From contig JAGBNK010000018.1 of NCBI GenBank assembly GCA_017634455.1, forward strand, positions 1 through 64,000: a DNA stretch of 64,000 nt, in the 5' to 3' direction. The first letter of the stretch is position 1, and each line of letters opens with the position of its first letter. Positions 33,889 to 42,972 of the stretch are shown piece after piece. The stretch comes from Lachnospiraceae bacterium (GTDB taxonomy: Bacteria > Bacillota > Clostridia > Lachnospirales > Lachnospiraceae). The notes under the pieces are model-generated. The model was not told the origin of the DNA. It saw only the letters and a list, made by a program, of their open reading frames with translations, and made no database searches. The position numbers and the translations under genes are program-made.

Positions 33889-35481
33889 ATGTCATATATG
33901 GCATTATATCGTAAGTTTCGACCACAGAACTTCGATGATGTAAAAGGGCAGGATCATATTGTAACTGCCTTACAAAACCAAATAAAAGCGGATAGATTAG
34001 GTCATGCTTATCTATTTACGGGAACAAGAGGTACCGGAAAGACTACCGTGGCCAAGATTCTGGCCAAGGCAGTTAACTGTGAAAATCCGGTAAATGGAAG
34101 TCCTTGTAATTGCTGCCCAAGCTGTCAGAGAATCAATGAGGGCACCAGCATGAATGTCTTTGAAATTGATGCGGCATCTAATAACGGTGTACAAAATATT
34201 CGAGACATTATCGACGAGGTGGCTTATGCTCCAACAGAGGGCAGATACAAGGTATATATAATCGATGAGGTTCACATGTTGTCTACAGGAGCATTTAACG
34301 CAATGCTCAAGACTTTGGAGGAACCACCAGAGTATGTAATATTTATTCTGGCTACAACAGAGGTTCATAAAATTCCAATTACAATCTTATCTCGTTGTCA
34401 GAGATATGACTTCAGACGAATATCCATCGATACTATTGCGGATAGATTGAAGGAACTTATGGTCAAGGAAAATGTGCCTGTTGAGGACAAAGCCTTGCGC
34501 TATGTGGCCAAAGCGGGAGACGGTTCCATGCGTGATTCCCTAAGTCTGCTGGATCAGTGTATAGCCTTCTATTTAGGAGAGGAATTGACATATGATAAGG
34601 TCCTCACAGTCCTTGGAGCGGTGGACAATGATATTTTCAGTAAGCTATTGAGAACGCTATATAATAGAGATGTGACAGGAGCTATTGCTCAGCTGGAGGA
34701 AATGGTTACTCAGGGTAGAGATCTGCATCAGTTTGTTGTTGATTTCACATGGTATATGAGAAACCTATTTCTGGTGAAATCAGATTCCAATATGGAGGAT
34801 GTGCTGGAGGTAACCAGTGAGCAGATGGCAGCCTTGAGAGAAGAGGCTGAGATGATGGATGATGTTATGCTCATGAGATTTATTCGTGAATTTTCAGAAC
34901 TGTCAAATCAGATTAAGTATTCTTCTCAGAAGAGAGTGCTCATTGAAATTGCGCTGGTTAAGCTTTGCCGTCCAGAGATGGAACAGGATAATGAGGCTTT
35001 GATTGATAGAATTAATGCTGTTGAAACCAAATTAGATCAGGGTTTTAGGGCGGCACCGGTTAACACTTCCGTACCTGGTGCTGACAAGAAGTCTGTGAAG
35101 GTGGAGAAGGAACCTCTGCCTGAGGCTTTGCCAGAGGAAGTGAAAGCCTTGCTTGGTAAATGGAAACAGGTGGTAGCTGCTTGTGGAGGAATGCTGAAGA
35201 CTGTCCTCAAGGATGAAGGCACCATGGTTACCTATGAAGGCGGCAAGGTGAAAATTGTAGTAGATGAAATACCGGGTACCAAGTCAGTAAATGCTGATAT
35301 TCTGAAGGAAGAAATGTGGATGGATGAATTACATCACATTATCGAGGAGCTGACAGGTAAGCATGTAGATATTATTTTGGAAAATAATGATACTGGTATG
35401 CCGGGTAAGAAACTGCATACAGATGCAGTAGAAGAATTTGCTAAGAGAGCAAATCTAGAAATAGAAACGGAGGATTTTTAA
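33889..35481 (+). CDS. dnaX: DNA polymerase III subunit gamma/tau
   Basis: 530 residues. The AAA+ clamp-loader domain starts YRKFRPQNFDDV, Walker A GTRGTGKTT (about residue 45), four zinc-binding Cys (CENPVNGSPCNCCPSC), Walker B IIDEVHML and sensor LSRCQRYDF. Domain III follows to about 370; a tau-like C-terminal part of about 150 residues remains. It loads the beta clamp in the replisome. Start of the conserved dnaX-ybaB-recR operon, with three bases to the next ATG. Confidence 0.97.
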   Translation: MSYMALYRKFRPQNFDDVKGQDHIVTALQNQIKADRLGHAYLFTGTRGTGKTTVAKILAKAVNCENPVNGSPCNCCPSCQRINEGTSMNVFEIDAASNNGVQNIRDIIDEVAYAPTEGRYKVYIIDEVHMLSTGAFNAMLKTLEEPPEYVIFILATTEVHKIPITILSRCQRYDFRRISIDTIADRLKELMVKENVPVEDKALRYVAKAGDGSMRDSLSLLDQCIAFYLGEELTYDKVLTVLGAVDNDIFSKLLRTLYNRDVTGAIAQLEEMVTQGRDLHQFVVDFTWYMRNLFLVKSDSNMEDVLEVTSEQMAALREEAEMMDDVMLMRFIREFSELSNQIKYSSQKRVLIEIALVKLCRPEMEQDNEALIDRINAVETKLDQGFRAAPVNTSVPGADKKSVKVEKEPLPEALPEEVKALLGKWKQVVAACGGMLKTVLKDEGTMVTYEGGKVKIVVDEIPGTKSVNADILKEEMWMDELHHIIEELTGKHVDIILENNDTGMPGKKLHTDAVEEFAKRANLEIETEDF

Positions 35482-35484
35482 AAA

Positions 35485-35829
35485 ATGGCAAAAAGAGGTG
35501 GATTCCCAGGCGGTGGAATGGGAAATATGAATAACTTAATGAAGCAGGCTCAGAAGATGCAGCGTCAGATGGAGCAGGCACAGGCTGCTTTGGAGACAGA
35601 GGAAGTTACAGCTGCTGCAGGTGGCGGAGCTGTTGAAGTTACAGTATCTGGTAAGAAGGAAGTAACCAAGGTTCATATTGATCCAGAAGTTATTGATCCA
35701 GATGATGTAGAGATGCTTGAGGATTTAATTATGGCAGCTACCAATGAAGCGCTAAGACAGATTGAAGCCAAGGCGCAGTCTAGTATGTCAGCAATTACAG
35801 GTGGTTTTGGCGGAGGTATGCCTTTCTAA
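35485..35829 (+). CDS. YbaB/EbfC nucleoid-associated protein
   Basis: 114 residues, the normal length. N-terminal Gly/Met-rich [22 protein letters not shown], then [19 protein letters not shown] and [13 protein letters not shown], the YbaB core. Binds DNA as a dimer and usually sits, as here, between dnaX and recR. The recR ATG is one base after its stop. Confidence 0.95.
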   Translation: MAKRGGFPGGGMGNMNNLMKQAQKMQRQMEQAQAALETEEVTAAAGGGAVEVTVSGKKEVTKVHIDPEVIDPDDVEMLEDLIMAATNEALRQIEAKAQSSMSAITGGFGGGMPF

Positions 35830-35830
35830 G

Positions 35831-36427
35831 ATGGAATACTATAGTAAGCAAATCAGTAATTTAATATCTGAATTGTCTACTCTTCCGGGAATTGGAGCTA
35901 AATCTGCTCAGCGATTGGCATTTCATCTGTTAAATATGCCTGAGGCGGATGTGGAGAAATTATCTACTTCTATGATAGAGGCCAGAAGAAATATTCACTA
36001 CTGTAAGAATTGCTTCACTCTAACAGATCAGGAAATCTGTCCAATCTGTAGTGATGCCAAGAGAAACAAAAAGCTTATTATGGTAGTTGAGGATACCAGG
36101 GATTTGGCTGCTTATGAGAAGACAGGTAAATTCGACGGAGTATATCATGTACTTCATGGTGCCATATCTCCTATGAATGGTATCGGCCCGGCTGACATCA
36201 AACTGAAAGAGCTTATGGTGAGACTTCAGGGAGATGTGGATGAGGTGATTATTGCCACCAACTCCAGTATGGAGGGGGAGACAACTGCTATGTATATCAG
36301 TAAGCTTATAAAACCAACAGGCATCAAGGTGACAAGAATTGCCAGTGGTGTTCCTGTGGGTGGTGACCTGGAATATATAGATGAGGTTACACTTCTTAGA
36401 GCATTAGAAGGCAGAACTGAATTATAA
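35831..36427 (+). CDS. recR: Recombination mediator protein RecR
   Basis: 198 residues from ATG 35831, one base after the ybaB stop; a longer in-frame extension into ybaB is not needed. Helix-hairpin-helix [17 protein letters not shown], zinc finger [16 protein letters not shown], then the Toprim domain ([31 protein letters not shown]). Acts with RecF/RecO in loading RecA at gaps. Followed by a terminator. Confidence 0.97.
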   Translation: MEYYSKQISNLISELSTLPGIGAKSAQRLAFHLLNMPEADVEKLSTSMIEARRNIHYCKNCFTLTDQEICPICSDAKRNKKLIMVVEDTRDLAAYEKTGKFDGVYHVLHGAISPMNGIGPADIKLKELMVRLQGDVDEVIIATNSSMEGETTAMYISKLIKPTGIKVTRIASGVPVGGDLEYIDEVTLLRALEGRTEL

Positions 36428-36448
36428 TTTTATATCAGATTAGATAAG

Positions 36449-36480
36449 AGACTTTGGGATTATTTCTCAGAGTCTTTTTT
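36449..36480 (+). terminator. Intrinsic terminator after recR
   Basis: AGACTTTGGG (36449-36458) pairs with CTCAGAGTCT (36466-36475) with one mismatch, then a T run. Confidence 0.85.
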
Positions 36481-36563
36481 GTTAATTGCATTTGTTAAAT
36501 AATTATAATCATTGTCTTATGCAGGTGATATTAATAAAATATGGCACCTGGGAAATATTCCAT

Positions 36564-36591
36564 TAAAGTTTTGCAATGGGTGAACCGAAAT
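36564..36591 (+). promoter_or_regulatory. Sigma-28 (flagellar) promoter
   Basis: TAAA (36564-36567), 16 bases, ACCGAAAT (36584-36591) compares well with TAAA-N15-GCCGATAA. It lies 28 bases before the large FliK-like gene and matches the flagellin promoter at 39742. Confidence 0.6.
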
Positions 36592-36618
36592 AACATGTGT
36601 AGAAACAGGAGGATACTT

Positions 36619-39600
36619 ATGCACATTGACCAGATTAAATTAGCTGATTATATCAAGACAGATGATGATAAGAAAGCAGGTATGTACGGAGCAGCTGCTG
36701 CAATTATACCTGATGATATAAATTCCAGGAATAATCAAGTGGGGGACAGAGGTGTCTCCACTTCTATTAGTGCGCCCAAAACTATTGGTAATGGGTTGGC
36801 CACTTCTGTATATAACAAGAATTCTCTGAAATCTGACACAGTAGCAGATGACATTGAAAACAATATACAGCACAACTCCAAAGGCATGGATATGCACAAC
36901 AAGATGGCGGTATATGCCAATACTGTATCTGAGGAAGATTTTGCCAAGATGCAGGAGGATGGCTTCAATCCTATGGAGATGGAAGTCCATGATATTGTAA
37001 CTGTGGCTGATAAAATCAAGGTGGCACTTGCCAAGGGTGGTCACGATGTATCCATGATGGGAGGCATATCTGATGCGGCTCTTCAGGAGATGACAGGCAG
37101 TGTGGTTGAAGCCAATAGGCTGGAAAATGTTATGACATCTGGTGGAGATGATGGCATAAAGGAAAATAATTCACAAACTGAAAGTAATGAAATGATAAAG
37201 GCAGCATTGGCTTCAAGGGATTTGCCTATGGATCAGGGACTTATTCAGTCGGCTTCTCAGGCGGTAAATATGCTGGAGGAGTTGCCGGAGGAGTTAAACG
37301 ACGGAGCCAAGAAATATCTCATAGATAACAATATCCATCCTACTATTGAAAATGCATATCAGGCAACATTTGCCACATCTTCTATGGGAGACAGAGTTGT
37401 ATCCATGGAGGAAAGTGCTAATAGTATTCTGGAAAATAATTCAGTAGATTCTGGAATCCTATCTCAGTTTGAATCAATTATTGAGGAAGCTGGACTTCAG
37501 GTGGATAATAAAACTCTTGGTGATGCCAAGTGGCTTATGGACAATGATTTGCCGGTAAATGGGCAAAATGTAATATATACACAGGAGTTAAATGATATTT
37601 CTGTAGATGTAACTGGCAAGCAAGCTGTAGATGTTGTGGTAGATCAGGTGGCTCTAGGCAATAATCCTGCAGAATTAGATTTGCGTCAGCTTAAGTCTAT
37701 GATCTCTCTTCAGGAGACCAGACTTGCAATGACTACCAAGGCAACTTATCAGATTGCTCAGGCAGGATTGGATGTTGATACATTATCTATGCAGGAAGCC
37801 ATTGATGGTCTGAAGGAAATGGAAGCCAACTTTGTGAGACAGATGCTGGCAGGAGAGACTGAGGCTGATACTGATATAAATGTGGACAGATTCAATACAT
37901 TTAACAACGCATTGGAAGAGCTTGCGGCTGTACCGGCTCCTTTTGTATGGAAGTTAAATGGTTTTGCTGAGAAGACTATTGATACCATTACCAATGAGGC
38001 CAGGGCATATATTTCAGAGAATAGACAAAATGCAGATTTCAGGGCATTTCAGGAGAGATTTGAGACTGTAATGACTGCTCCTCGAGCAGACATGGGAGAT
38101 TCCATCAAGAAGGCATTTGCCAATGTGGATGATATATTAGATGATCTGGGATTTGAAAGAAGTGCTTCTAATGAGAGAGCTGTGAGAATTCTGGCTTACA
38201 ATAAGATTGAAATAAATGCTGAAAATATTGGAAGGGTGAAGGCCACAGATGCTGAGGTTCAGAAAATGTACAAGGCATTAAAGCCAGCCACAGTATTGTC
38301 ATTTATCAGAGAGGGCAAGAATCCTCTGGATATGAAAATGTCAGATCTCACAGAGATGGCTGAGAATTTCAATGAAAATGATGGTGCTGAAAATCCTGAG
38401 GAGAAATTTGCGAAATTCCTGTGGAAGCTGGATAGAACCCAGGGGATTAGTGAGGTTGAGAGACAGAGTTTCATAGGAATCTATCGATTGATACATCAGG
38501 TGGAAGCCGGTGATGGAGCTGCAGTGGGAGCGCTTATAGCCCAGGGCGCAGATGTGACACTCAGAAATCTAATGACTGCTGTTAGAAGTGGCAAGCATAC
38601 AGGACGAGAGTATGAGATAGATGATGATTTCGGTGAGATATCTGAGTTTAAGAGAGAGGATTTATCTATTACACAACAGGTGGAGATGGCTTTCCAATAT
38701 AATGCTTTGCAGGAAGCTGGTGATATAATAACTCCAGCCAAGATGAGCACATTTGACAATACAGATTCATATATGAATATGTCGCCAGATAGATTTAGAG
38801 ATGCTCTTGTGGCTGCATCTGAAAATCCTGAGGTGGTTGAGGCTGATAATGCACAGGAGGCAGAGTATATCAAGACTGTAAGAGAGGAAGTCAGTCAGGC
38901 TTTGAAATCAGAAGCAGAAGTGTATGATATGCTTCAGAAATTTGAGATTCCAACTACTCCTGCCAACTTAACTGCTATGCAACAGATGCTGGCAGACAGA
39001 AATCGTATGTATAGAGACTTGCAGAAATATTCCAAGGATTCAGAAGGCAAGAACCTGGTGTCAATTGGAGATTTAATAGATGATTTGATTGAGGATTATG
39101 GTGAAGCCTGCAAGACTCCGGAGGAGATGGCAGAGGCTCAGAGACGATTGGAGAAAACAGCAGAGAATGTCATGAAGACTATGCTCATAGAAAATGATGT
39201 GAGAGAGATTGACCTGAGAGGAATGAAGATGGTTATGACACAGATTAGAGAGGTGGGACAGATGTCTACACCAACTTCTGAGTCCTACAATATACCTATT
39301 ATGGTTGAGGATAAGGTGGGAAATTTATCCCTGAAGATTGTACATGGTACAGAAGATAAGGGTCTGGTTGAAGTTGCATTTGATACAGAACCAACAGGTG
39401 CAGTGTATGGCTCATTCAGATACGAGGCTGGTGAGATTATTGGCGATATGGATTTCGCTGAGAGCAGAACTCGCCAGAATTTTGCAGAGCATATGGGATT
39501 ATTTGCTCAGGATATGCAGGAAGCTACAGGTCTTCCGGTATCATTTGCATTTGCATATGATAAGAACCTGTCCTTAGATGGATTCTATAATGATCCAGAA

Positions 39601-39732
39601 GTAGATTTCCCATTGCGAGATAGAGATGATGAGGTTGATGACCAGACGAAAGCTGTGGAGGAAATTACAACCAGACAGCTCTATTCCATTGCCAGAAGCT
39701 TCATCGCTTCTGCCAGCGAGATATTGTCATAA
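36619..39732 (+). CDS. Large flagellar-locus protein, FliK-like (DUF6240-type)
   Basis: 1037 residues from ATG 36619 with AGGAGG; the earlier in-frame ATG 36541 would put the start before the promoter. The body is hydrophilic and alpha-helical, with repeated 'Ile-x-Pro-Thr...AxxAT' and 'ALxxNxLPVxxxxV' segments, as in the DUF6240 family. The C-terminus (from residue about 880: YNIPIMVEDKVGNLSLKIVHG, VEVAFDTE, LGLFAQDM region) resembles the FliK hook-length C-terminal domain. A sigma-28 promoter and flagellin next door support a role in hook or filament length, or substrate switching. Family names are from memory. Confidence 0.75.
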   Translation: MHIDQIKLADYIKTDDDKKAGMYGAAAAIIPDDINSRNNQVGDRGVSTSISAPKTIGNGLATSVYNKNSLKSDTVADDIENNIQHNSKGMDMHNKMAVYANTVSEEDFAKMQEDGFNPMEMEVHDIVTVADKIKVALAKGGHDVSMMGGISDAALQEMTGSVVEANRLENVMTSGGDDGIKENNSQTESNEMIKAALASRDLPMDQGLIQSASQAVNMLEELPEELNDGAKKYLIDNNIHPTIENAYQATFATSSMGDRVVSMEESANSILENNSVDSGILSQFESIIEEAGLQVDNKTLGDAKWLMDNDLPVNGQNVIYTQELNDISVDVTGKQAVDVVVDQVALGNNPAELDLRQLKSMISLQETRLAMTTKATYQIAQAGLDVDTLSMQEAIDGLKEMEANFVRQMLAGETEADTDINVDRFNTFNNALEELAAVPAPFVWKLNGFAEKTIDTITNEARAYISENRQNADFRAFQERFETVMTAPRADMGDSIKKAFANVDDILDDLGFERSASNERAVRILAYNKIEINAENIGRVKATDAEVQKMYKALKPATVLSFIREGKNPLDMKMSDLTEMAENFNENDGAENPEEKFAKFLWKLDRTQGISEVERQSFIGIYRLIHQVEAGDGAAVGALIAQGADVTLRNLMTAVRSGKHTGREYEIDDDFGEISEFKREDLSITQQVEMAFQYNALQEAGDIITPAKMSTFDNTDSYMNMSPDRFRDALVAASENPEVVEADNAQEAEYIKTVREEVSQALKSEAEVYDMLQKFEIPTTPANLTAMQQMLADRNRMYRDLQKYSKDSEGKNLVSIGDLIDDLIEDYGEACKTPEEMAEAQRRLEKTAENVMKTMLIENDVREIDLRGMKMVMTQIREVGQMSTPTSESYNIPIMVEDKVGNLSLKIVHGTEDKGLVEVAFDTEPTGAVYGSFRYEAGEIIGDMDFAESRTRQNFAEHMGLFAQDMQEATGLPVSFAFAYDKNLSLDGFYNDPEVDFPLRDRDDEVDDQTKAVEEITTRQLYSIARSFIASASEILS

Positions 39733-39741
39733 GAATCCCAT

Positions 39742-39768
39742 TAAGAATAATGTGGTTTCGACCGATAA
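39742..39768 (+). promoter_or_regulatory. Sigma-28 promoter of flagellin
   Basis: TAAG (39742-39745), 15 bases, ACCGATAA (39761-39768). Very close to consensus TAAA-N15-GCCGATAA. Leader of about 75 bases to the flagellin ATG. Confidence 0.85.
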
Positions 39769-39777
39769 ATATAATGT

Positions 39778-39791
39778 GACCAAGGACGGTC
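39778..39791 (+). promoter_or_regulatory. Possible CsrA-binding hairpin in the flagellin leader
   Basis: GACC (39778-39781), loop AAGGAC, GGTC (39788-39791). A GGA in the loop of a short stem is the classic CsrA target, and it lies at the very 5' end of the predicted transcript. The SD GAGG near 39839 would be the second site. CsrA/FliW are not in this window. Confidence 0.4.
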
Positions 39792-39849
39792 CATTTGATA
39801 CCGCACGGATGCAAGCGAGATTACACACCATGTTAGTGAGGTATAGAAT

Positions 39850-41289
39850 ATGAAAATTAATAACAATATATCTGCAATTATTACAAATAAGCAATTACTT
39901 GGAACAGAAAGTTCACTTGCAGCAACCATGGAGAGATTATCTTCTGGATACAAATTAAATCATGCTGCAGACAATCCATCAGGAATGGCAATTTCAAACA
40001 AAATGCGTGCTCAGATTCGTGGCTTGGATCAGGCTTCAAGAAATGCGTCAGATGGCACTAGTGTATTGGACACAGTGGATGGTGCATTAAATGAGGTTAC
40101 AAGCATGATTCAGCGTATGAGAGAATTGTGTGTACAGGCAGCCAATGGCGTATATACAGATTCAGAGTTGGATTCATTGAATTCTGAGGTATCTTCTCTT
40201 AGAGAAGAGATTGATAGAATTGCTACTTCTACAGAATTCAATACCAAGGGTTTGCTTGATGGCTCTCAGGATGCCAAGGTATATGCTGATAGTGACAATA
40301 TTGATGATTTCTCAAGAGCGGAGGTATCCTCAAACGTACCAGAGGGAAATTATGCCTTTACTGTAACAAGTCCTGCTACAAGAGCTGAGATGGAAATTGG
40401 AGTTTCAGTTAGTAGTCTGGTAGGAAAGAACGGTATCTTGTCAGTTAATGAATATGGCATCAGTATTAATGAAAATATGACTGAAGAAGAAATCTATGCT
40501 GCCATAAGAAATGGAGCAGAGAGAGGCGAGTGTGTTTTAGAGACACCTGGTAGTGCTTACGGCGATAATCTCAAATTCAAGTCAGTTGCATACGGTGTTC
40601 ATGCTGATGTGTCTGTATCATTTACAACAACTGATGATATATTTAGAAGTGTTATGGAGGGAGCTGGAATTCCAGATTCCACAGATGAAAATGCTACACC
40701 TCTGGTAAATACAGGAGACAATGCGGTAGTTACTTTAAATACTAACGAGGATGAATCATTGTTCAAGAAATCAGCAACTGTAGCTTATGATGGCAACAAG
40801 ATAACAATTACAGATAATAATAATTTCCAGATGACAATGCTTCTGACAGAGGACTTGACAGCAGGAACTGAGGTTAAATGTGAGGTGACTCAGGTTGGAG
40901 TTATGGACTTACAGGTGGGAGCCAATGAAGGACAGAAGATGCAGGTTCGCGTGCCTAGTATGACAGCAGAGGCTATGTATTTAGACAGAGTTGATATCTC
41001 CACAAAGCATGGTGCCAAAAATGCCATGGGTGTATTGGATGATGCATTGAACAGAGTAAATGCTGTAAGATCTCAGGTAGGTGCATATACCAACAGATTA
41101 GAATATACAGTTAACAGTCTGGATGAGACTGAGGAAAATATGGAATCTGCTATTTCTAGAATTATGGATGCTGATATGGCAGCTGAAATGACAGATTATA
41201 CTAAGTACAATGTTATTGAGCAGGCTGCAACAAGCGCTTTGTCACAGGCTAATGAGTTGCCATCTCTGGCACTTCAGATTTTGAAATAG
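39850..41289 (+). CDS. Flagellin
   Basis: 479 residues. The N-terminal D0/D1 is MKINNNISAIITNKQLLG, ERLSSGYKLNHAADNPSGMAIS and MIQRMRELCVQAANG; the C-terminal D1/D0 is RVNAVRSQVGAYTNRLEYT, SRIMDADMAAEMTDYTK and NELPSLALQILK. The central variable region of about 240 residues (150-390) is surface-exposed and likely glycosylated. It is exported by the flagellar type III system and needs FliS, encoded next. SD GAGG nine bases before ATG. Confidence 0.97.
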   Translation: MKINNNISAIITNKQLLGTESSLAATMERLSSGYKLNHAADNPSGMAISNKMRAQIRGLDQASRNASDGTSVLDTVDGALNEVTSMIQRMRELCVQAANGVYTDSELDSLNSEVSSLREEIDRIATSTEFNTKGLLDGSQDAKVYADSDNIDDFSRAEVSSNVPEGNYAFTVTSPATRAEMEIGVSVSSLVGKNGILSVNEYGISINENMTEEEIYAAIRNGAERGECVLETPGSAYGDNLKFKSVAYGVHADVSVSFTTTDDIFRSVMEGAGIPDSTDENATPLVNTGDNAVVTLNTNEDESLFKKSATVAYDGNKITITDNNNFQMTMLLTEDLTAGTEVKCEVTQVGVMDLQVGANEGQKMQVRVPSMTAEAMYLDRVDISTKHGAKNAMGVLDDALNRVNAVRSQVGAYTNRLEYTVNSLDETEENMESAISRIMDADMAAEMTDYTKYNVIEQAATSALSQANELPSLALQILK

Positions 41290-41303
41290 TACAGGTGATT
41301 TAA

Positions 41304-41780
41304 ATGAAAAAAGATGATATTGATGCATTTAGCAGACGAATAGCCTGTGCAAATGCCAGCGAGATAATAGTTATATTGTATGAGATGTTCTTCACATATG
41401 AAAGCGATGGAATAGAAGCTATGAAAAAGCATGATTGGGATGCTTATATAGACAATATGAGACAGTGTTCACTGGTGCTGGAACACTTGAAGAATGCTTT
41501 GGATTTCCAGTATAATATAGCTAACAATTTATATGCATTATATAATTATGCGGAGGTTTCTATTTCCAAGGCTATATATTCCAGAAAAGAGGAATATATT
41601 GATGCGGCAGATAGAGTGATGAAGCCTCTGTGGGAAGCCTTTGTAGAGGTGGCTAAATCGGATGACAGTGATTCTGTAATGCAGAATTCTCAGAAAGTGA
41701 CAGCAGGACTTACATACGGACGCAACAATCTCAATGAGAGCTATGATGATGGCAATTTAAACAGAGGATTTTTAGTATAA
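41304..41780 (+). CDS. fliS: Flagellar chaperone FliS-like
   Basis: 158 residues, slightly longer than usual FliS. All-helical; SRRIACANASEIIVILYEMFF is the family start, followed by the helical bundle and the YNYAEVSISKAI stretch. FliS binds the flagellin C-terminus to prevent premature polymerisation. Fourteen bases after flagellin; the C-terminal extension (YGRNNLNESYDDG) is unusual. Confidence 0.82.
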   Translation: MKKDDIDAFSRRIACANASEIIVILYEMFFTYESDGIEAMKKHDWDAYIDNMRQCSLVLEHLKNALDFQYNIANNLYALYNYAEVSISKAIYSRKEEYIDAADRVMKPLWEAFVEVAKSDDSDSVMQNSQKVTAGLTYGRNNLNESYDDGNLNRGFLV

Positions 41781-41816
41781 TTATATATGGGGAAATGTTT
41801 GTAGAGGGTGATGAAA

Positions 41817-42170
41817 ATGACAGTACAAGAGCTATATGAGAACTTAGGTGGAAATTATAATGAAGCTTTGAGCCGAATGATGAAGGATACATTGGTTGGC
41901 AAATTCGCAGGAATGTTTGTAAATGATCCAAGCTATAATCAGCTGGTTGCAGCTATGGATGAGGCTGACGCCCACAAAGCCTTTGAGGCAGCACATACTC
42001 TAAAGGGTGTAAGTGCCAACCTGGCTTTCAGCGTATTATTTGAGAAAGCAAGTGCAGTGACAGAAGCACTTCGTGGAGCAGATACCATTGATGGAGCAGT
42101 GGATTTGATGCCTGCTCTCACAGAGGAGTACAACAAGACTATAACTGCTATTAATGAATTTCAGGCATAG
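41817..42170 (+). CDS. Orphan histidine phosphotransfer (Hpt) domain protein
   Basis: About 117 residues from ATG 41817 after GAGGG; GTG 41808 and ATG 41811 are alternatives. A four-helix Hpt with AAHTLKGVSANL, where His is the phospho-acceptor. No receiver or kinase domain in the same chain. Placed in the flagellar cluster, it could relay phosphate to a receiver such as that of the HD-GYP protein at 54165, but the partner is not visible. Confidence 0.85.
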   Translation: MTVQELYENLGGNYNEALSRMMKDTLVGKFAGMFVNDPSYNQLVAAMDEADAHKAFEAAHTLKGVSANLAFSVLFEKASAVTEALRGADTIDGAVDLMPALTEEYNKTITAINEFQA

Positions 42171-42246
42171 ATTTGGAGTTGGATAATCAGCAAATACAAT
42201 TGTGATTATTAGTAAATATAATTGAATTATGGAATGAATTAGAGAG

Positions 42247-42290
42247 CATCTCAGAGATTGGTCCTATGGCCAATATCTGAGATGTTTTTT
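42247..42290 (+). terminator. Intrinsic terminator after the flagellar cluster
   Basis: CATCTCAGA...TTGG and CCAA...TCTGAGATG form a long stem (one mismatch), then six Ts. One of the strongest terminators in the window. Confidence 0.9.
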
Positions 42291-42471
42291 GTCTATAAAA
42301 ATTCCTTGGCATTTTTTCGAAAATGGATTGTGCAATTGCTAAAATCAAAAACGAAAAATTTCGTCAATATTTCACAAAAATAAAGTTGTCCTAAAAGTTC
42401 ATGGACATATGGGAGGCTGCTAAATATAATTAGCAATACAACGAAAAAGGAGGTGTTGGGGGATTAACATT
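42291..42471 (+). other. Untranslated leader region of the Tad pilus operon
   Basis: No gene in 42171-42471. After the terminator there is an AT-rich stretch with several weak -10-like TAAAAT elements but no clear promoter. GTCC-11 bases-GGAC near 42393-42412 is a small inverted repeat. A strong AAAGGAGGTG lies at 42447-42455. Confidence 0.4.
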
Positions 42472-42972
42472 ATGTTGGCCTTGGGACTTATGGTGACAGC
42501 TGTTTATACAGATTTGTCTACACAGCGAGTACCCAATGAGTTGATTGTATTAGGTATTATTACGGGGGGATATCTTCAATTCTCCCAATATGGACCATGG
42601 GGAGGTCTGGTATTGCTTGAGGATATATTCATACCATTTCTATTAATGTATGTGATATATCGAGTTGGAGGAATTGGCGCAGGTGATGTGAAGCTGATGA
42701 TGGCATTGTCTGCAATAATTGGTTTCAGGGCAATCCTATCTATTATGATCTACTCGACAATTGTAGCTGGCTTATATGCCTTGATTGATTTGATTAGAAG
42801 TAAGCAACTTATATATAGGGTTGGATTATTTGCCAGGCATCTGGGAATATGCGTTACGGGACGGAGAATATATCTATATAATCCTATAGACAAGGAGGTT
42901 ACTGAAATCCATTTCACAGTATGTATGCTGTGTGCATATGTGTTTTGGATTGTGAAGGAGGGGGTTATGTGA
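42472..42972 (+). CDS. tadV: Type IV prepilin peptidase, A24 family (TadV/CpaA)
   Basis: 166 residues. The two catalytic Asp occur in VYTDLSTQRVPN (first helix loop) and GAGDVKLM. It cleaves Flp prepilin leaders in the membrane. The strong ribosome site AAAGGAGGTG is 16 bases before ATG 42472, unusually far; in-frame ATT 42463 would be at ideal distance, so an ATT start (adding three residues) is possible. Ends in a GTGA overlap with the next gene. First of two A24 genes in this operon. Confidence 0.85.
   Translation: MLALGLMVTAVYTDLSTQRVPNELIVLGIITGGYLQFSQYGPWGGLVLLEDIFIPFLLMYVIYRVGGIGAGDVKLMMALSAIIGFRAILSIMIYSTIVAGLYALIDLIRSKQLIYRVGLFARHLGICVTGRRIYLYNPIDKEVTEIHFTVCMLCAYVFWIVKEGVM

Noticed and set aside
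36541-36618. Longer start for the FliK-like gene at 36541
   Set aside because: The sigma-28 promoter lies inside this stretch, so it would be untranscribed; ATG 36619 has AGGAGG.
42291-42471. c-di-GMP riboswitch before the Tad operon
   Set aside because: The conserved GEMM-I sequence blocks are not present; only a short GTCC/GGAC repeat was seen.
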